A stretch of 64,000 nucleotides of DNA, from positions 8,214,654 through 8,278,653 of the forward strand of contig OY783204.1 in NCBI GenBank assembly GCA_963678705.1. Reading direction: 5' to 3'. The stretch is from Panorpa germanica. Taxonomy: Eukaryota; Arthropoda; Insecta; Mecoptera; Panorpidae. The position numbers were made by a program, and so were the translations under genes. The first letter of the stretch is position 1, and each line of letters opens with the position of its first letter. Under the pieces are notes generated by a model. The model worked only from the letters and a program-made list of their open reading frames with translations, was not told where the DNA came from and ran no database searches. Shown in pieces: positions 1 through 11,639 of the stretch.

Positions 1-232
1 TATTCGAAAGTCAGAATATCATTTACTGATATTTTCCTTATACTAAAAATGTATTAAAAACTAATTAAGTCTACTCTTTAATATACGAGACTAATATCAA
101 TCGTTTAAATGTATTTTAATTAAAGATACTTAAAATAACTTTTCTATTACAAAAATCTGTTGTATTTTGTTTAGAGTTTGTAAATATATTTAATATAATA
201 TAAAAATGTTTAAAACAAAAATCAATTTAATT

Positions 233-420
233 TTAATCCAGTAATCCTTTTTGATCAAATTCAATTAAGAGTCTTTTAATAATGTTATGATATTTCGGAT
301 TATTGAAAAGCATATTAAGTAGCTCATTAGATTCAGGCCCTTGAAGCAGCAGGTCAGCGTCCACAGCGTCAGAAAATTCCATTATAACAACCGGATATTT
401 AGTAAAGGCCATAATAACAC
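233..420 (-). pseudogene. EcKL exon 5 (C-terminus)
   Basis: The acceptor TTTGTTTCCAG precedes base 420. Joined to exon 4 it gives EFYGVIMAFTKYPVVIMEF, then LNMLFNNPKYHNIIKRLL and the typical family ending EFDQKGLLD followed by a stop at 233-235. The phase fits exon 4 exactly. Confidence 0.85.
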
Positions 421-921
421 CTGGAAACAAATATACGAGTATTATTTGTCTATTTGCACGTAAAGATATATTGTACAAAGTGGCCGTCACTCTAACTGAT
501 ACTAATTACAAATGCTGTACTTATATAGATTATGAAACTGTTTATTTAATATTGTAAGAACAATGTTGTAGATGCATTGGTGCAATGATGACTTCCGAAT
601 CGACCAATCCCGTTGAAACTTTATCGGATTCAATGTTGACGAGATTGTAGGGCACTGTTGTGAAGAACCGAACTTGCAAAACGTCGTACTTTAAAAGAAA
701 TTCATGCAGCGTGCAATATTTTCATCAGAAGACGTGATGCCATATCGAATAGTGATATGCTTATCATGAAAAATAACGTATTTTCAACATTGTATTCAGA
801 TTTATAATTGATGGAACTGCAGCATTTGTAATTGATAATATAATTTCTGCATTATACTAAATTTTATTTGTAGTTCCCCAGGATCATTTTTCAAGAAAAC
901 TCTGTTCAAATATTCTTGCGT

Positions 922-1517
922 AATGGGCTTGTGTCCTATGTCTTAATTTCTATAAAAGTGTACTATATATTGATAAAGTGGGTTACTAGAACCTCAAATG
1001 TTCAATTATTTTTTAATAACTCCCTATGTGTTGGGAGATATTAGCAATTAAAAAAGTAATTTTGTCTCTTTAATTATTAAAGGGATTCAACGTTGTACAC
1101 ATTCCAAATGCATGTGACATCACAATCCTTGTGTAAGGCTACCAACCTTACAGCTCATAAATCTCTGCTATATGTATTTGTATATCAAAATATCAAATAT
1201 TATTTACAGCTATTTCAAGGAACAATAAAATTTCAATATTAAGTCTGCCTTAGCAGGGTTAAATAAAATAAAAACTTATTATTCTTTGATTTGACTTGAT
1301 TATTTGACTACCAACAGCTACAGAACATTACCACAGCATTGACCTACTCAACAAATAACTATCTAGCGCTAAAACTACAATTCAAACTTTTAATTGCTAT
1401 ATCTCCGTCAATATTTAGATATTTAATAAAATAGACACGCCAATACACATTTATTAACATCAATTTCAATCAACAATTGAAATATCGACCTCTATAAAAT
1501 GAGGACACAAGTCCATT
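922..1517 (-). mobile_element. Short DNA transposon (MITE), copy A
   Basis: A non-coding unit of about 600 bp in the last EcKL intron. It has terminal inverted repeats AATGGGCTTGTGTCC and GGACACAAGTCCATT. It is the inverted counterpart of the copy at 4987-5576 over its whole length. It has no transposase, so it is non-autonomous; the superfamily is not clear because no target duplication stands out. Confidence 0.8.
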
Positions 1518-1542
1518 ATCATTATTAGCTGAGACTTTAAAA

Positions 1543-1588
1543 CGACTACTACCGTATTTCCGACCTTAGGTCAAACATAGTCATTTAA
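1543..1588 (+). repeat. 46-bp direct repeat, copy 1
   Basis: It matches 2801-2846 with a single difference. It contains the palindrome GACCTTAGGTC. It lies beside MITE copy A in the last EcKL intron. Confidence 0.8.
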
Positions 1589-1670
1589 CTGTAATTAAGG
1601 TCGGACGTCAATTTTCTTAAGAAAAACTTAAAGAATATTCCCTTAAAAAGTAAACAATTTAAAACCGAAC

Positions 1671-2037
1671 CATAGAATTCTTTCTTCAGTATTTCGACAT
1701 GCAAATCCAACAAATTCATGACATATCCGTTGTAATTCATTTTCTGTAGAGTTGTTTTTAAAACCCGGTGATAATATTGGACTAGCTCCCGCTGATAATA
1801 AATTCGAACTTCATCACTAGGGGTGGTGTACAGAAAATGTAGCAAATCTATTGCAGGACAACCCCAGAAACTCATTGAAAAATCTTGAAGGTGGGCATCT
1901 TCCAGAATTCCATCGTCGGTATATTTGAACAGGATGTTTTCAATCGAAAAGTTTCCGTGGTTCAAGACGTTGAATCCATCAACTTCAGGACTTGCAAGTT
2001 CTCGACCTCTTGATAATATTTTATCTTGTAGGTTGAT
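1671..2037 (-). pseudogene. EcKL exon 4 (catalytic loop)
   Basis: It lies between TTTTCCTTCAG and TATG|GTTCGG and opens INLQDKIL. It contains GFNVLNHGN followed by NILFKYTDDG, then LQDFSMSFWGCPAIDLLHFL. In active EcKLs the loop is HGD..NN and the metal-binding motif is DFQ; here the Asp of HGD is Asn and the Gln of DFQ is Ser, while the first Asp of the DF motif and the W/G-x-P-x-DLL block are kept. This would abolish or alter phosphotransfer. The 1-base overhang joins exon 5 in frame. Confidence 0.85.
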
Positions 2038-2800
2038 CTGAAGGAAAATATTCTAACTTTATTCATTGCGTCAAAGTTAGCGTAAGTATTTTAAAATGGA
2101 ATCAAACAAGAATTATTTAATATTATTTATATACATAATTTCTATCTTTAAGGTTTGACAAATCAACCATAGATCATCTACCGTCACAACAGTGTTTCCA
2201 AATAATCCAAAATTTATGTTCAAAACCAGTAATATGTTAAAACACTTATCGCGCATTTCGTGACGTATACATAAATTGACATAATAAGCAATACATTTTA
2301 GCAGCGGAAAATCTAAAAACGGCTATTCTTTCATTATAGCAGACTAGAAAAAACGGACAAATTAACTTTTTAGAGCTATACTTCTCTAGTGTATACTTCT
2401 TCGAAAACGAAACAGGCAACATGGATCGATATGATAACAGATTATTTCTATAGGGAGGACAGATATGGACGATTTGTGATTCCAACAATTTGGTCTACGT
2501 GTCACACTCAGGCAGAATTAATCAATTTATTCAAAACAAAGTTCGGAGATTGTATTAAAGAATGGTTAAGTTGTACAGTGGACTGACTTGTAGGATCTTG
2601 CCATTTACCACCTTAAGACTATTTTTGTAAGCTATTATTTTACATTTGAGGGGTAACAGTACGTCATAGTACAAAAGTTAAATGTAGGTGGCAACTTTTC
2701 TTTAACATTTAAATGTATTTACAAAAACGTACTGGCTAACCCTGTTTTCTTGTGTAAAAACCTTAATAGCTCGGTTGTTCAAGACGAAAAAAAAGTAAAT

Positions 2801-2846
2801 CGACTAATACCGTATTTCCGACCTTAGGTCAAACATAGTCATTTAA
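2801..2846 (+). repeat. 46-bp direct repeat, copy 2
   Basis: Second copy of the 1543-1588 sequence, in the same orientation, inside the intron between EcKL exons 3 and 4. Confidence 0.8.
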
Positions 2847-4555
2847 TGTAAAAAGTGCTGCAGATATCTTGTTTCCTATGCTTTAAATGACAGTTAAGAG
2901 TTATTGGTATAGTTATATAAAATAACATTACATTCTTTCGTGTGATCAACTCTTCCCGATTTATAGCGCGGGGAGTGCAAGCCGCGCATCCGTGTATTGT
3001 ATAATAGAGGGACCATGCAAGTTAATACTGCACTTTCTGATAGAAATGTGAAATTCGGTACAATGAAAGAGATAACTTTTAGATTTGGAGCCACTTAAAT
3101 TATATTTTATGGAAGATTCTACATGCTGGCCACCACGATTGTATAAATTGCAATATTTAAGGAACCGTTTTGATATTTAATTTACTGTTTTTTTTTAAAT
3201 TGTAATCTAGATTTCAGGTTCTCGTTTAAGCATTCATTCTCACATTTGTGTTTTAGTTTAAGTTTAGTTAATTTAGTTGGTGCGTATGCATCGTTAGTAT
3301 ATAAATTTTGACAGTTAGACATAACTGTATGTAAAATAATTAAAATTGCTATTTTTAATAACAATTAGTAATAGAAATTGTTTTCACTTCTATTTTTTTC
3401 AAAAACTGACATTAAACTTCTTTTAAAAGTAAGTCCTACTGCATTTTGACAGATGTCAAATTTTGGAGGTTATAATATAATATAGTTTTCCTTAATTTAA
3501 TATTTTAAATTTAAAACATTGAACCTTGTAAGGTTCTAAAAAAACTAAGAAAACTAAAAAATAAATTAAATTAAAAATGGTACTGTGAATGACTACGCGT
3601 ATTGCCATATGCTAAACAATTTAAATTAAATACAAAATTAAATTAAAGCAGTGAGTGAAGTTAAAACTTTTTTTTAATTTAAAAAAAAAATTGATTATAG
3701 GTTAATACGGTTTACAAGTTTAAAAAGCTCAATTACGGAATTTATTACGTAACTATGAACAAACCTTGCTTATTTTATTGTTTATTGTTAGGTTTATTGT
3801 TATTGATAGATACTTTATAAGTTCTTCAAAATATCTCAAATAGCTTATGCCTTACTGTTTGGGGAGTTTGGACCTTATAGAGATCTATAGGCTGGCTAGG
3901 GCGTATCTGCGATCTGTCGGCGGTATCCAAGTTTTCGAACGGCAAATGTCGCTCAGTTCCTTTCAATAGCTTAGGGTGCGCACAATTTGTTATGAAGGAC
4001 CTTTTTGTTATTAACTAATTAATAGCAATTTTTTATTTATATCAAAAGACACAGCAAAACATCAGAACTTTTTTAGATTACATTTATTTTAAAACTACAC
4101 TATTGAATTACATACATATAAATTGATTAAATATTTTAATTGATTAAAATACTAGTTACGACACTAAGTAAATGTAACTCGCGGTTTTAGTTATGTATAA
4201 TAATATGTGTAATTATTATTTTCTGTTTATGCAACAAAAGATTAAGCGTGCTGTTCGATTAAAAGCTGAGTTAATAAGACCGAAATACGTAGAACATATG
4301 CGTAGTGTCGTCTAGTGGCAATGGATCGTGAAACAAAGGATGTTTACATAAGCAAGATTAGGGCTTGCCCACATAGAGAAATATATATGTGTGTATATAA
4401 AAACAAATAGGCATAAAATATAAATGAATTAAAACAACGAAATCTTAAAACTAACATTAATTAAAAATAAAGGCAAGATATTGATATATAAATATGAATA
4501 TTGCATGCATTTATGAACACTTACCCTATACTTAAATATCATATTTAGAAATATA
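2847..4555. other. Intronic sequence with no gene recognised
   Basis: This is the rest of the EcKL intron between exons 3 and 4. It is AT-rich with a GC-richer patch at about 3840-3970. Short open frames here resemble nothing I know and have no supporting start or splice context. Confidence 0.6.
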
Positions 4556-4559
4556 TTAC

Positions 4560-4706
4560 CAATTTCTCAGCATAGATTTCATATCCTGCCCAATTAGAAA
4601 TGACTTTAGATATAGTCTCTAAGCATTTTTTGTAGTAGCGGTCAAACACAGAATATCTTTCATTTGAAAACGGGCTGCATAGGTAGAGGCCGTTAAAAGA
4701 CTCTTC
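4560..4706 (-). pseudogene. EcKL exon 3
   Basis: This is a 49-codon phase-0 exon between TTGTTGCAG and TTG|GTAATA. It reads EESFNGLYLCSPF and ends NWAGYEIYAEKL; the last block is the family motif W..FE.YAEKL that precedes the catalytic loop exon. Its first bases (TTGCAGGAAGAG across the acceptor) repeat the last bases of exon 2, probably by chance. Confidence 0.8.
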
Positions 4707-4986
4707 CTGCAACAAAAATAATCAATATTATACACCAAATTAATTTTTTTTAAATATTTAAGGCTTAATATATTTTTAATCTGTTTGTATAGGGTATTTA
4801 GGATTATCATAAGCTATTATCACTACATAAGCCTTGTGCCTTGTGCTACCAATGTTCAAAAAATAAAAAATCATCTTCCTTTATCATTGCAACTTAGTAA
4901 AAAATAATTCAACTTTATCAATATATGTAGTGCAGTTTTACAGAAATGAAGACTGGGTTCATAAGTTCGTTAAAATATAAAAGTAT

Positions 4987-5576
4987 AATGGGCTTGTGTC
5001 CTCATTTTTTAGTGGTCGATTTTTCAATTGTTGATTGAAATCGATGTAAATAAATGTGTATTGGTGTGTCTATTTTATTAAATATCTAAATATTGACGGA
5101 GATATAGCAATTAAAAGTTTGAATTGTAGTTTTAGCGGTAGAAATAGTCGGCCATATTTGTCAGTTATTTGTTGAGTAGGTCAGTGCTGTGGTAATGTTT
5201 TGTAGCTGTTGGTAGTCAAATAATCAAGTCAAGTTAAAGAATAATAAGTTTTTATTTTATTTAACCCTGCTAAGGCAGACTTAATATTGAAATTTTATTG
5301 TTCCTTGAAATAGCTGTAAATAATATTTGATATTTTGATAGACAAATACATATAGCACAGATTTATGAGCTGTAAGGTTGGTAACCTGACACAAGGATTG
5401 TGATGTCACATGCACTTGGAATGTGTACAACGTTGAATCCCTTTAATAATTAAAATGACTTTTTTAATTGATAATATCTCTTAACATATAAGAAGTTATT
5501 AAAAAATCATTGAACATTTGAGGTTCTAGTAACCCACTTTATCAATATATAGTACACTTTTGGACACAAGCCCATT
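4987..5576 (+). mobile_element. Short DNA transposon (MITE), copy B
   Basis: Same element as copy A, in opposite orientation, inside the intron between EcKL exons 2 and 3. The terminal inverted repeats are AATGGGCTTGTGTCC and GGACACAAGCCCATT, perfect over 15 bases in this copy. The two copies look roughly 90 percent alike by eye. Confidence 0.85.
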
Positions 5577-5589
5577 GAATGTTTTTAAT

Positions 5590-5946
5590 GCCGGTTTCAC
5601 ACCAGAGAGACAGTTTTGAAAACAGTTTTGTTGTGAAAAAACAAAACAAAAACATATTTTGTTTTATTTTAAAACAGTTGTGCTTTCACACTGAACAGAC
5701 TGGTTTTGTTTTAAATGTTTTTCTGTGTGTCCCATAAAAATTATAAACATGATAAACAACAACTGACAAGCGCAAATGTTCACAAAAAATAAAACTGCGG
5801 GTTCAAACCGAGCAGACTAAAAAACAACAACAAACTTGTTTTCATTTGATCTTACCGACTCCAGATGGGAATGTGTTTTGTTTACTAAAACAGTTTTTAA
5901 AGACAAAAACGTTTTAAGAACTGTCTCTTTCGTGTAAACATTGGTG
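5590..5946. mobile_element. Second MITE-like element
   Basis: A non-coding block of about 355 bp, rich in AAACA/TGTTT runs, bounded by imperfect inverted repeats (GGTTTCACACCAGAGAGACAG at the left; the complement of ATGTTTACACGAAAGAGACAG at the right). It lies almost directly beside MITE copy B. It has no coding capacity. The ends suggest a hAT-like non-autonomous element, but I see no clear target duplication. Confidence 0.5.
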
Positions 5947-6047
5947 ATTTTGTTCTTAAAAATATTATACTGTAGAATGGTTTGCATATGCATCAGGGGC
6001 TAGATTCTTGAAATATTGTCTGATGTATAATAAAACAAAGTAATTAC

Positions 6048-6226
6048 CTCTTCCTGCAAAACAACGGATGCTGCGTGCATCTCAGCCAGCTTAATCAGAG
6101 CTAGCTTACATTGCTCCAGAGTGAGTCCATTCCTCCTGTTGGCTACAACATACCCTATGGGTTGTTCATCCTCCATTATGATGGTGATTGATTGATTTTT
6201 CATTACTCTCACTTGCATAATAGGCA
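6048..6226 (-). pseudogene. EcKL exon 2 (hinge and N/C-lobe junction), frame-shifted
   Basis: The acceptor CGGTAG precedes base 6226 and the donor GAAGAG|GTAATT follows base 6048. The 3' part reads IIMEDEQPIGYVVANRRNGL and LAEMHAASVVLQEE, matching the family hinge (LEDL..LGF..ADR..GL) and HAAS helix. The first bases read AYYASESNEKS, which fits the usual CYYAS segment, but in another frame. An ATCAATCAATCA run lies at the switch, so a 4-base tandem duplication is the simplest explanation. Confidence 0.75.
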
Positions 6227-6536
6227 CTACCGAATAATGTTTTTAAATTACTTTATTATCTTATAACTTTACTTTATTATGCAACTGTTGACCATGGCAT
6301 AATGCTGTACCACGTAAATTTTCATCTTACAGAAGAATTTTGCAAAAAGATGAATAAGTTATACAATGACCACTGTACTAAGGGATCCTCCATAACTTAG
6401 ATCACACAAATTTCATGACTTTTTAACCGCACTACCTCGTCTTTTCACACATTTGGGTAAGGTGGGCTGAAGATAGAATGATATATATATTTTTTTTTTG
6501 TATGTGACTACTATATATATATATACTAGAGTTTAT

Positions 6537-7125
6537 CCCAGTCGCAAGCGACGACTGTCTTTTATGTGTGAATTGAATTTTATTTCATATTTTAATTCCA
6601 TTTTTAAATTAAAATGTTCAATTCGTTTTATATATATTTTACATATAACAGCAAATAATTTTTCATATAAACTGACTAAAAAAAATATTTTTTTCAATTT
6701 GTTCATTATTTGACCAACTTTTTTTAAAATTTGATTTTTTTTTGATTTGTAAATTAGGTACCAAAGTTAGTTCATATATAAAATTTCAACTTTCTAGTTC
6801 AATTTTTACTCTCGACTCAAACCGCCCTTGTGCCCCCAAATAGAATTCTTGAATTAAATTTTTTTTGTTAATATCACATTCAATTATTACATAATCTAAA
6901 ATTTGAGTTTTCTCCAAAATTTTCTACTGTGCTCCCTAAGTTTTTCAACACCTCCCTTTTCAATTTTTCAATTTTTCAATTTCAAATTTCAATTTTCAAA
7001 AAATGTTTTACGAATTTAAAGTTATAGATCAAATAGTAAAAAGTTTTTTTTAGTTTTTCTAAAATTACGGTTTTCCAGGAAATTCAAGGAAAAATCCGAG
7101 GACACCAAAAGTCTTAGAATTTTTT
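6537..7125 (+). repeat. Dispersed repeat, copy 1
   Basis: It matches 15985-16640 in the same orientation at roughly 80 percent by eye, including shared blocks around GATTTGTAAATTAGGTACCA, GTGCCCCCAAAT and CCAAAAGTCTTAGAATTTTT. It is non-coding and sits in EcKL intron 1, just right of a (TA)n run at about 6510-6525. It is probably part of a retroelement tail of unknown family. Confidence 0.7.
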
Positions 7126-7316
7126 TCTTCCAACTTATTACTTAACAATAGCCGAGAGTTTTAGGTTCTATAATCGTTAACGCCAGATGTAACCATATCA
7201 AACATGGACACGTTTTCAGTGGAATTTAATTTGTTTTGAACATTGTCTTAAATATTAAGTAAAAGGAGGACTCAGCATCTACATAGAAATCATAAACGAC
7301 ATCTTTGAATGCTTAT

Positions 7317-7663
7317 CGGCCATTGAGCTTCTTGGTGTCGCTTCCTCGTCTAAGGATGCTCATCAACTTCGGTAGAATCCGCATCAGCATATCGCTTTCC
7401 TTCGGGAACACCTGGAACCTCCGCAGCAGGTCAACACGATGTTCTTCAGCAGGCATCAATTTAGCCAAGAGCGATATTTTACCCTGCCGTTTCTTGGATG
7501 TGTACGTGACGGATATCTGCTCATACTCACAGGAATTGTAGCTGCTGCTACAACTTTTTGCAGGTCGAATTAAAACAGACGATATTTTTAACGATGTGTC
7601 ATTTTCTTTTTCTTGAAGTATTGGTTCCAAGAAACTGCTTGTTATCCAATGTTCTGTTGTCAT
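7317..7663 (-). pseudogene. EcKL exon 1 (N-lobe)
   Basis: It encodes the family N-terminus: WITSSFLEPIL, then ISVTYTSKKRQGKISLLAKL (the beta strand with the ATP-binding lysine region) and ILPKLMSILRR. The start codon at 7663 sits directly after TTATTTTCAG, so the coding start coincides with an exon start. The natural exon end after AATGGCCG is followed by ATAAGC instead of GTAAGC. No in-frame GT follows before the stop, which suggests a lost donor. Confidence 0.75.
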
Positions 7664-7824
7664 CTGAAAATAAATTCAGTCGTATTTTAATGGCTGCACG
7701 CAATAAAGAGTCCATCCGAACACATTTTGAGAAAAATAATTGCAGTCTAAACTTATTTACATTAAATTAATTAAATTAATAATAATTTTAAAATTTAATT
7801 TGTTTAACATCAGCCTATTTCCGA

Positions 7825-8599
7825 TGTTGTAAAAATAGGTCGTATTCTCGTTCTAGAAGGAGATTACTCAGCTTGCTAATACATTCCGCAGGGATGCTAG
7901 TTTCTGGTAGTAGATTCTTCTTATGACGATTTCCAACAACCAATTACAGTAGATAAGAATTAACTCTTTTAAGATGATTAACAGGATTCTTGTTAAGACG
8001 GTGTATTGTTGCAATTTGAGAATACTTGAGCGGCCTAAAGTATAACCTCGTTGCAACATACGACGGTTGAACAATTAGTATCTTTTAAATACTATTAATA
8101 CAAACACTTTTATTAAAATATATCATTTATTCGTTGTAATATTATATCTGCATACTTAATTACAATAGTATTTTATTAGATTAATAAAGATGTCAGATAT
8201 AAAACAAAATGTAATTCTTTAGTGTTATAATTTGATTAATAGTTAAAGCGTGCTTACAACTGAATACTTTGATGTTACAATTGGAGTAATTGCACGAACG
8301 AAGTTAAAATTCGTAAACACTTGGTTGAGACTCAGGAGAAGACTGGCTTTCTGACTAGCGTACAGATTAATATATAATAATTTATTTCACATCACAATAC
8401 GCCAATACTGGGTTACCAGTATTAAAACAATATAAATCTCCACAGACCAGAGACAATATTTATAAGCGCTAAACTTAAACAATTATTTATTACAATATTA
8501 ATACTAAAATTAAAGATAACATAATATAATTTTTATAAAATAAATAACATTTATATTAAAAATAGAAAGGATAAGTACGACTTATGCGTACTTACAACA
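7825..8599 (-). repeat. 3' LTR of Gypsy element 1
   Basis: It begins TGTTGTAA and ends TTACAACA, with CCGA directly before it. It matches the LTR at 12444-13219 almost base for base, apart from a cluster of differences in the first 35 bases. A purine-rich stretch lies internally next to it on the minus strand. Confidence 0.93.
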
Positions 8600-8839
8600 C
8601 CCTTCAACCCTAGAAAAGGAACGCATATTAAACAAAACATATGCGTTTCTTTCCAAGAAAAAGAAAAAGGAAGATAGGACGATATCGTACTACCACAACA
8701 CCCCCTTCCAAAAAAAAAGGGACACGTATAAAAACAAAATATACGAGTTACAATTCTGGAAAAAAAACAAAAAGAGAAGCAAAGTGTCGACAACGATTCT
8801 GATCCCATCGTATAGAGTTAACACTGCTTCACAAAACAA

Positions 8840-10090
8840 TCATCCCTGACAAAATCCATTTAACACGTCAAGGTTTTGTTGATTGGTACAAAATCTCTTT
8901 AATCTATTCCTATTAACTACCGTATACTTTCTAAGTGAAAAAAAAGAATTGACCCTTTTATCAAGATTTAGTTTAAATTTTGGTTTATTACTAGTAAATT
9001 TATTTGTAGCTAAATCAATCGTAGAAGAATATTTTGCACCACTAAGTTGGTCTAGTATGTCAAGTACGAGGGGCAAAGGATAAACATCACTTGTCGTCTG
9101 CTCATTAAGTTTACGATAATCGATTACAACGCAAAATTGTTTGTTCCCCGACGCATCTGCTTTTTTAGGTACCATTAACAGAGGTGCGTTAAACTGTGAG
9201 TCGCATTTTTCAATAATGTTGTTAGCCAACAGTTCTTGAATATGCTTCTCAACAATTTCTTTATGCGCATGAGGTAATCTATGCGGCTTAATGTTTACAG
9301 GGTTAGGTGAGTCACTCAGTGCACTCGCACAAGATAACTTATCTACCGGGAAAAAAAATATGTTATTAAAATTATTACAGATTTCCATTAAATCTGTTAA
9401 GTATTTTGAATTAACATTTGAAAAATCTATATTATTAAATAAAAGATGTCGTAAGGATCTTTTAGGATCGTTAGGATTTCTTTTCAAAAAATGGTAAAAA
9501 TTAAATTTATTTATTGGAATAATATCTGGTTTAAAATTGTCAAGTATTACATCTTTCGCTGAGGAATTAGTTATAGATATATAAAAAATATTATTGACAG
9601 GATTAATTAATGCGTTGGCTAAAAAAACTTCAGGTAGCAATTCCTTGGCTACACAAACTCCTACCGTAGAACCCGACATAGGAATTAATTTCCTAGTACG
9701 TGCTGGAACTATGATAATACTGTTTATGTTCAATAATGGGAATTCAAACATTTTGCCATGTTGTGAGAATTGTACGCTGTTTGTTTCCAAATTAATTACT
9801 GCTTTAAATGTACGTAAAATATCTAATCCTATAATTCCATCATGCTGAATGGGAAAGTCCTCTGATACAACCTGAAAAGTATGTTTCGACCTATAACTAT
9901 CTAAAATTATAGAAGTTTTAAGTGAACCTAAAGTATAAGGCGTCCCTTCAGAAATTCCCTTTAACAAAATTTTAGATGTACTATCTATTTTGATATTATT
10001 ATTTAAAATATTTTGTTTAATCAAGGAGATTTGAGAACCAGTATCTAATAAAAATGATACGGTTTTAGCTTTGGCTGCGACTATCTTGAA
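8840..10090 (-). pseudogene. Gypsy element 1 protease/reverse transcriptase region
   Basis: Read on the minus strand it starts with the aspartic protease signature LLDTGSQISL and a dimeric-protease-like domain with HDGIIGLDIL. It continues into the reverse transcriptase entrance (VEKHIQELLANNIIEKCDS, then VPKKADASGNKQFCVVIDY), typical of Gypsy pol. Most of pol is absent from this copy. It is closely related to the region at 44585-45800. Confidence 0.85.
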
Positions 10091-10573
10091 TTGGACAGTG
10101 TCAGCTGTTTGCTTAGCCTTAACATTTTTATTTTTACTGTCAAAACTTAGAATATTATTAGTATTTTGTTTTGTATTTTTAGTAAAAGATACTTGAGGAC
10201 AATCAGATTCAAGATGTCTCGATCTTTTACAATAAACAGAAGGTTTTGAAAATACCGTAGCTCCCCTACAAATATTAATTTGCGCGACAGGATTTACCGT
10301 ATCCGCACTTTCCTTCTTGATAAAACAATATTTCTCTAAATGACCATTCTTTTTACAATGGTTACAAAAAAAAGTTTTAAATTTTGTTTCGACTTCGTTA
10401 GCAAATTGTTCACTTGAAACTGGTTCACTACTAGAAATAGAATGACTGTATCTGTTTTAACTTCAACATGCCTTCTTCTTTCTAGAGTGCGCCACCGTGT
10501 TTCAAGAAAATTCGTAAAATCATTTAAGGTTGGTAATTCAGAAGTATTTCTGTTTTCCCATTCCTTTAATGTG

Positions 10574-11347
10574 TTAAAATCTAACGTCTAATCTAAAAGT
10601 CTTTAAAATATGTATAAAAATAAAATCTGAATGATTAGAGTATATTCCTAACTCGGTTAGAGCTCTAATCGACTCATTAATTTCATCTAAAAAATTTTTA
10701 ATATTAGTTTCTGATTCTAAACGTATAACATTGTAGTTTATTAAATTGTTTACACAGGTTTCAATAAGTGCTACCTTGTTATCATAACGTTTACAAAGGA
10801 TGTTCCAAACAATTTCATAATTATCGTTTGTTAAAGGATAATTCTTTATGAGTTTGAGTGGTTCTCCTGTCAAATTTAATTTTAAATAGTGCATTTTTTC
10901 AATGCTTGATAACTTACTATTATTACGAATTAAATTTGTAAATAATTCCATGAAACTTTGCCAATTAGTATATTCTCCATCAAAAACGGTTAGTTGCATT
11001 GGACTTAAGTTTAAATTTCTTATTGAATCTATGCTTTTTGAGTCATCCACAATATGTGTATCATTCTCAAATGTTTGCTTATAATTCAACAAGTAAATAA
11101 GAGTGTCGTCATAAATACTTTCAACTTCCATAGACTTACTAACGGTAGCCGAAGCTTCTTCATTTTTTAGAGTTGGAAGCAGTGCTTCTACGATACTATT
11201 ATATTTGACCCAAGCCTTTTCTAAGTTTTTGATTTTTAATTCAACTATCGTTAAGGATGTTGATTGAACTTCTAAATTTTTTGAAAACTCATTGATTAGG
11301 TTGATTGTATTCTCAACTAATGTGAGGGAATGAACGCTCGGTGCCAT
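10574..11347 (-). pseudogene. Gypsy element 1 gag region
   Basis: It starts MAPSVHSLTLVENTIN. The middle contains FDGEYTNWQSFMELF, then KMHYLKLNLTGEPLKLIKNY and WNILCKRYDN, which matches the DUF1759 type of gag usually seen in BEL/Pao elements. A CCHC-like knuckle remnant lies downstream near 10330. Its sibling is at 45819-47072. Confidence 0.8.
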
Positions 11348-11639
11348 AGTACTTAATTAAAGTTATATATAATATACAGACTAAAGATTATTTTGTACCA
11401 ATAAACGACTCTCCGAAAGATAGGATTCTGACAAGGAAAAATTGTTAGCGAAAACAGTAACTCACAGGAAATTTCCGATGGGGCTCAGACGTTGCAGTTG
11501 TAACAGGAAGGTAGTCTCTCTGATTGAACAGACTGCTATCTAACTGCTTCAGCTCTTTGCTTTTCCTTTTCAAAATTCCCTCTCGTTCAAAAAAATGTGG
11601 TTCTAAAAAAATATTAAACATCAATTAGTATAATTGTGG

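Larger units (their letters stand above)
233..7663 (-). pseudogene. Ecdysteroid kinase-like (EcKL/CHK) gene, five exons, probably decayed
   Basis: Five minus-strand exons (7663-7317, 6226-6048, 4706-4560, 2037-1671, 420-233) read as an EcKL/CHK kinase-like protein of about 400 residues, the usual family length. Relatives are cytosolic ATP-dependent kinases that phosphorylate ecdysteroids or detoxify small molecules. Phases agree from exon 2 to the end. Odd points: exon 1 runs into ATAAGC where a GT donor is expected; a tandem ATCA repeat in exon 2 separates AYYASESNEKS from SITIIMED by a frame change; the HGD motif reads HGN and the usual DFQ reads DFS; the nucleotide-loop region near SSSYNS is poor. 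The ATG follows a good acceptor (TTATTTTCAG), so a 5' untranslated exon probably lies upstream. I infer a dying pseudogene; a pseudokinase with unseen splicing is the alternative. Family assignment is firm, decay is moderately firm. Confidence 0.8.

Noticed and set aside
2389-2586. 65-residue plus-strand frame in an EcKL intron
   Set aside because: No family resemblance, no splice or promoter context, and it lies on the opposite strand to the gene.
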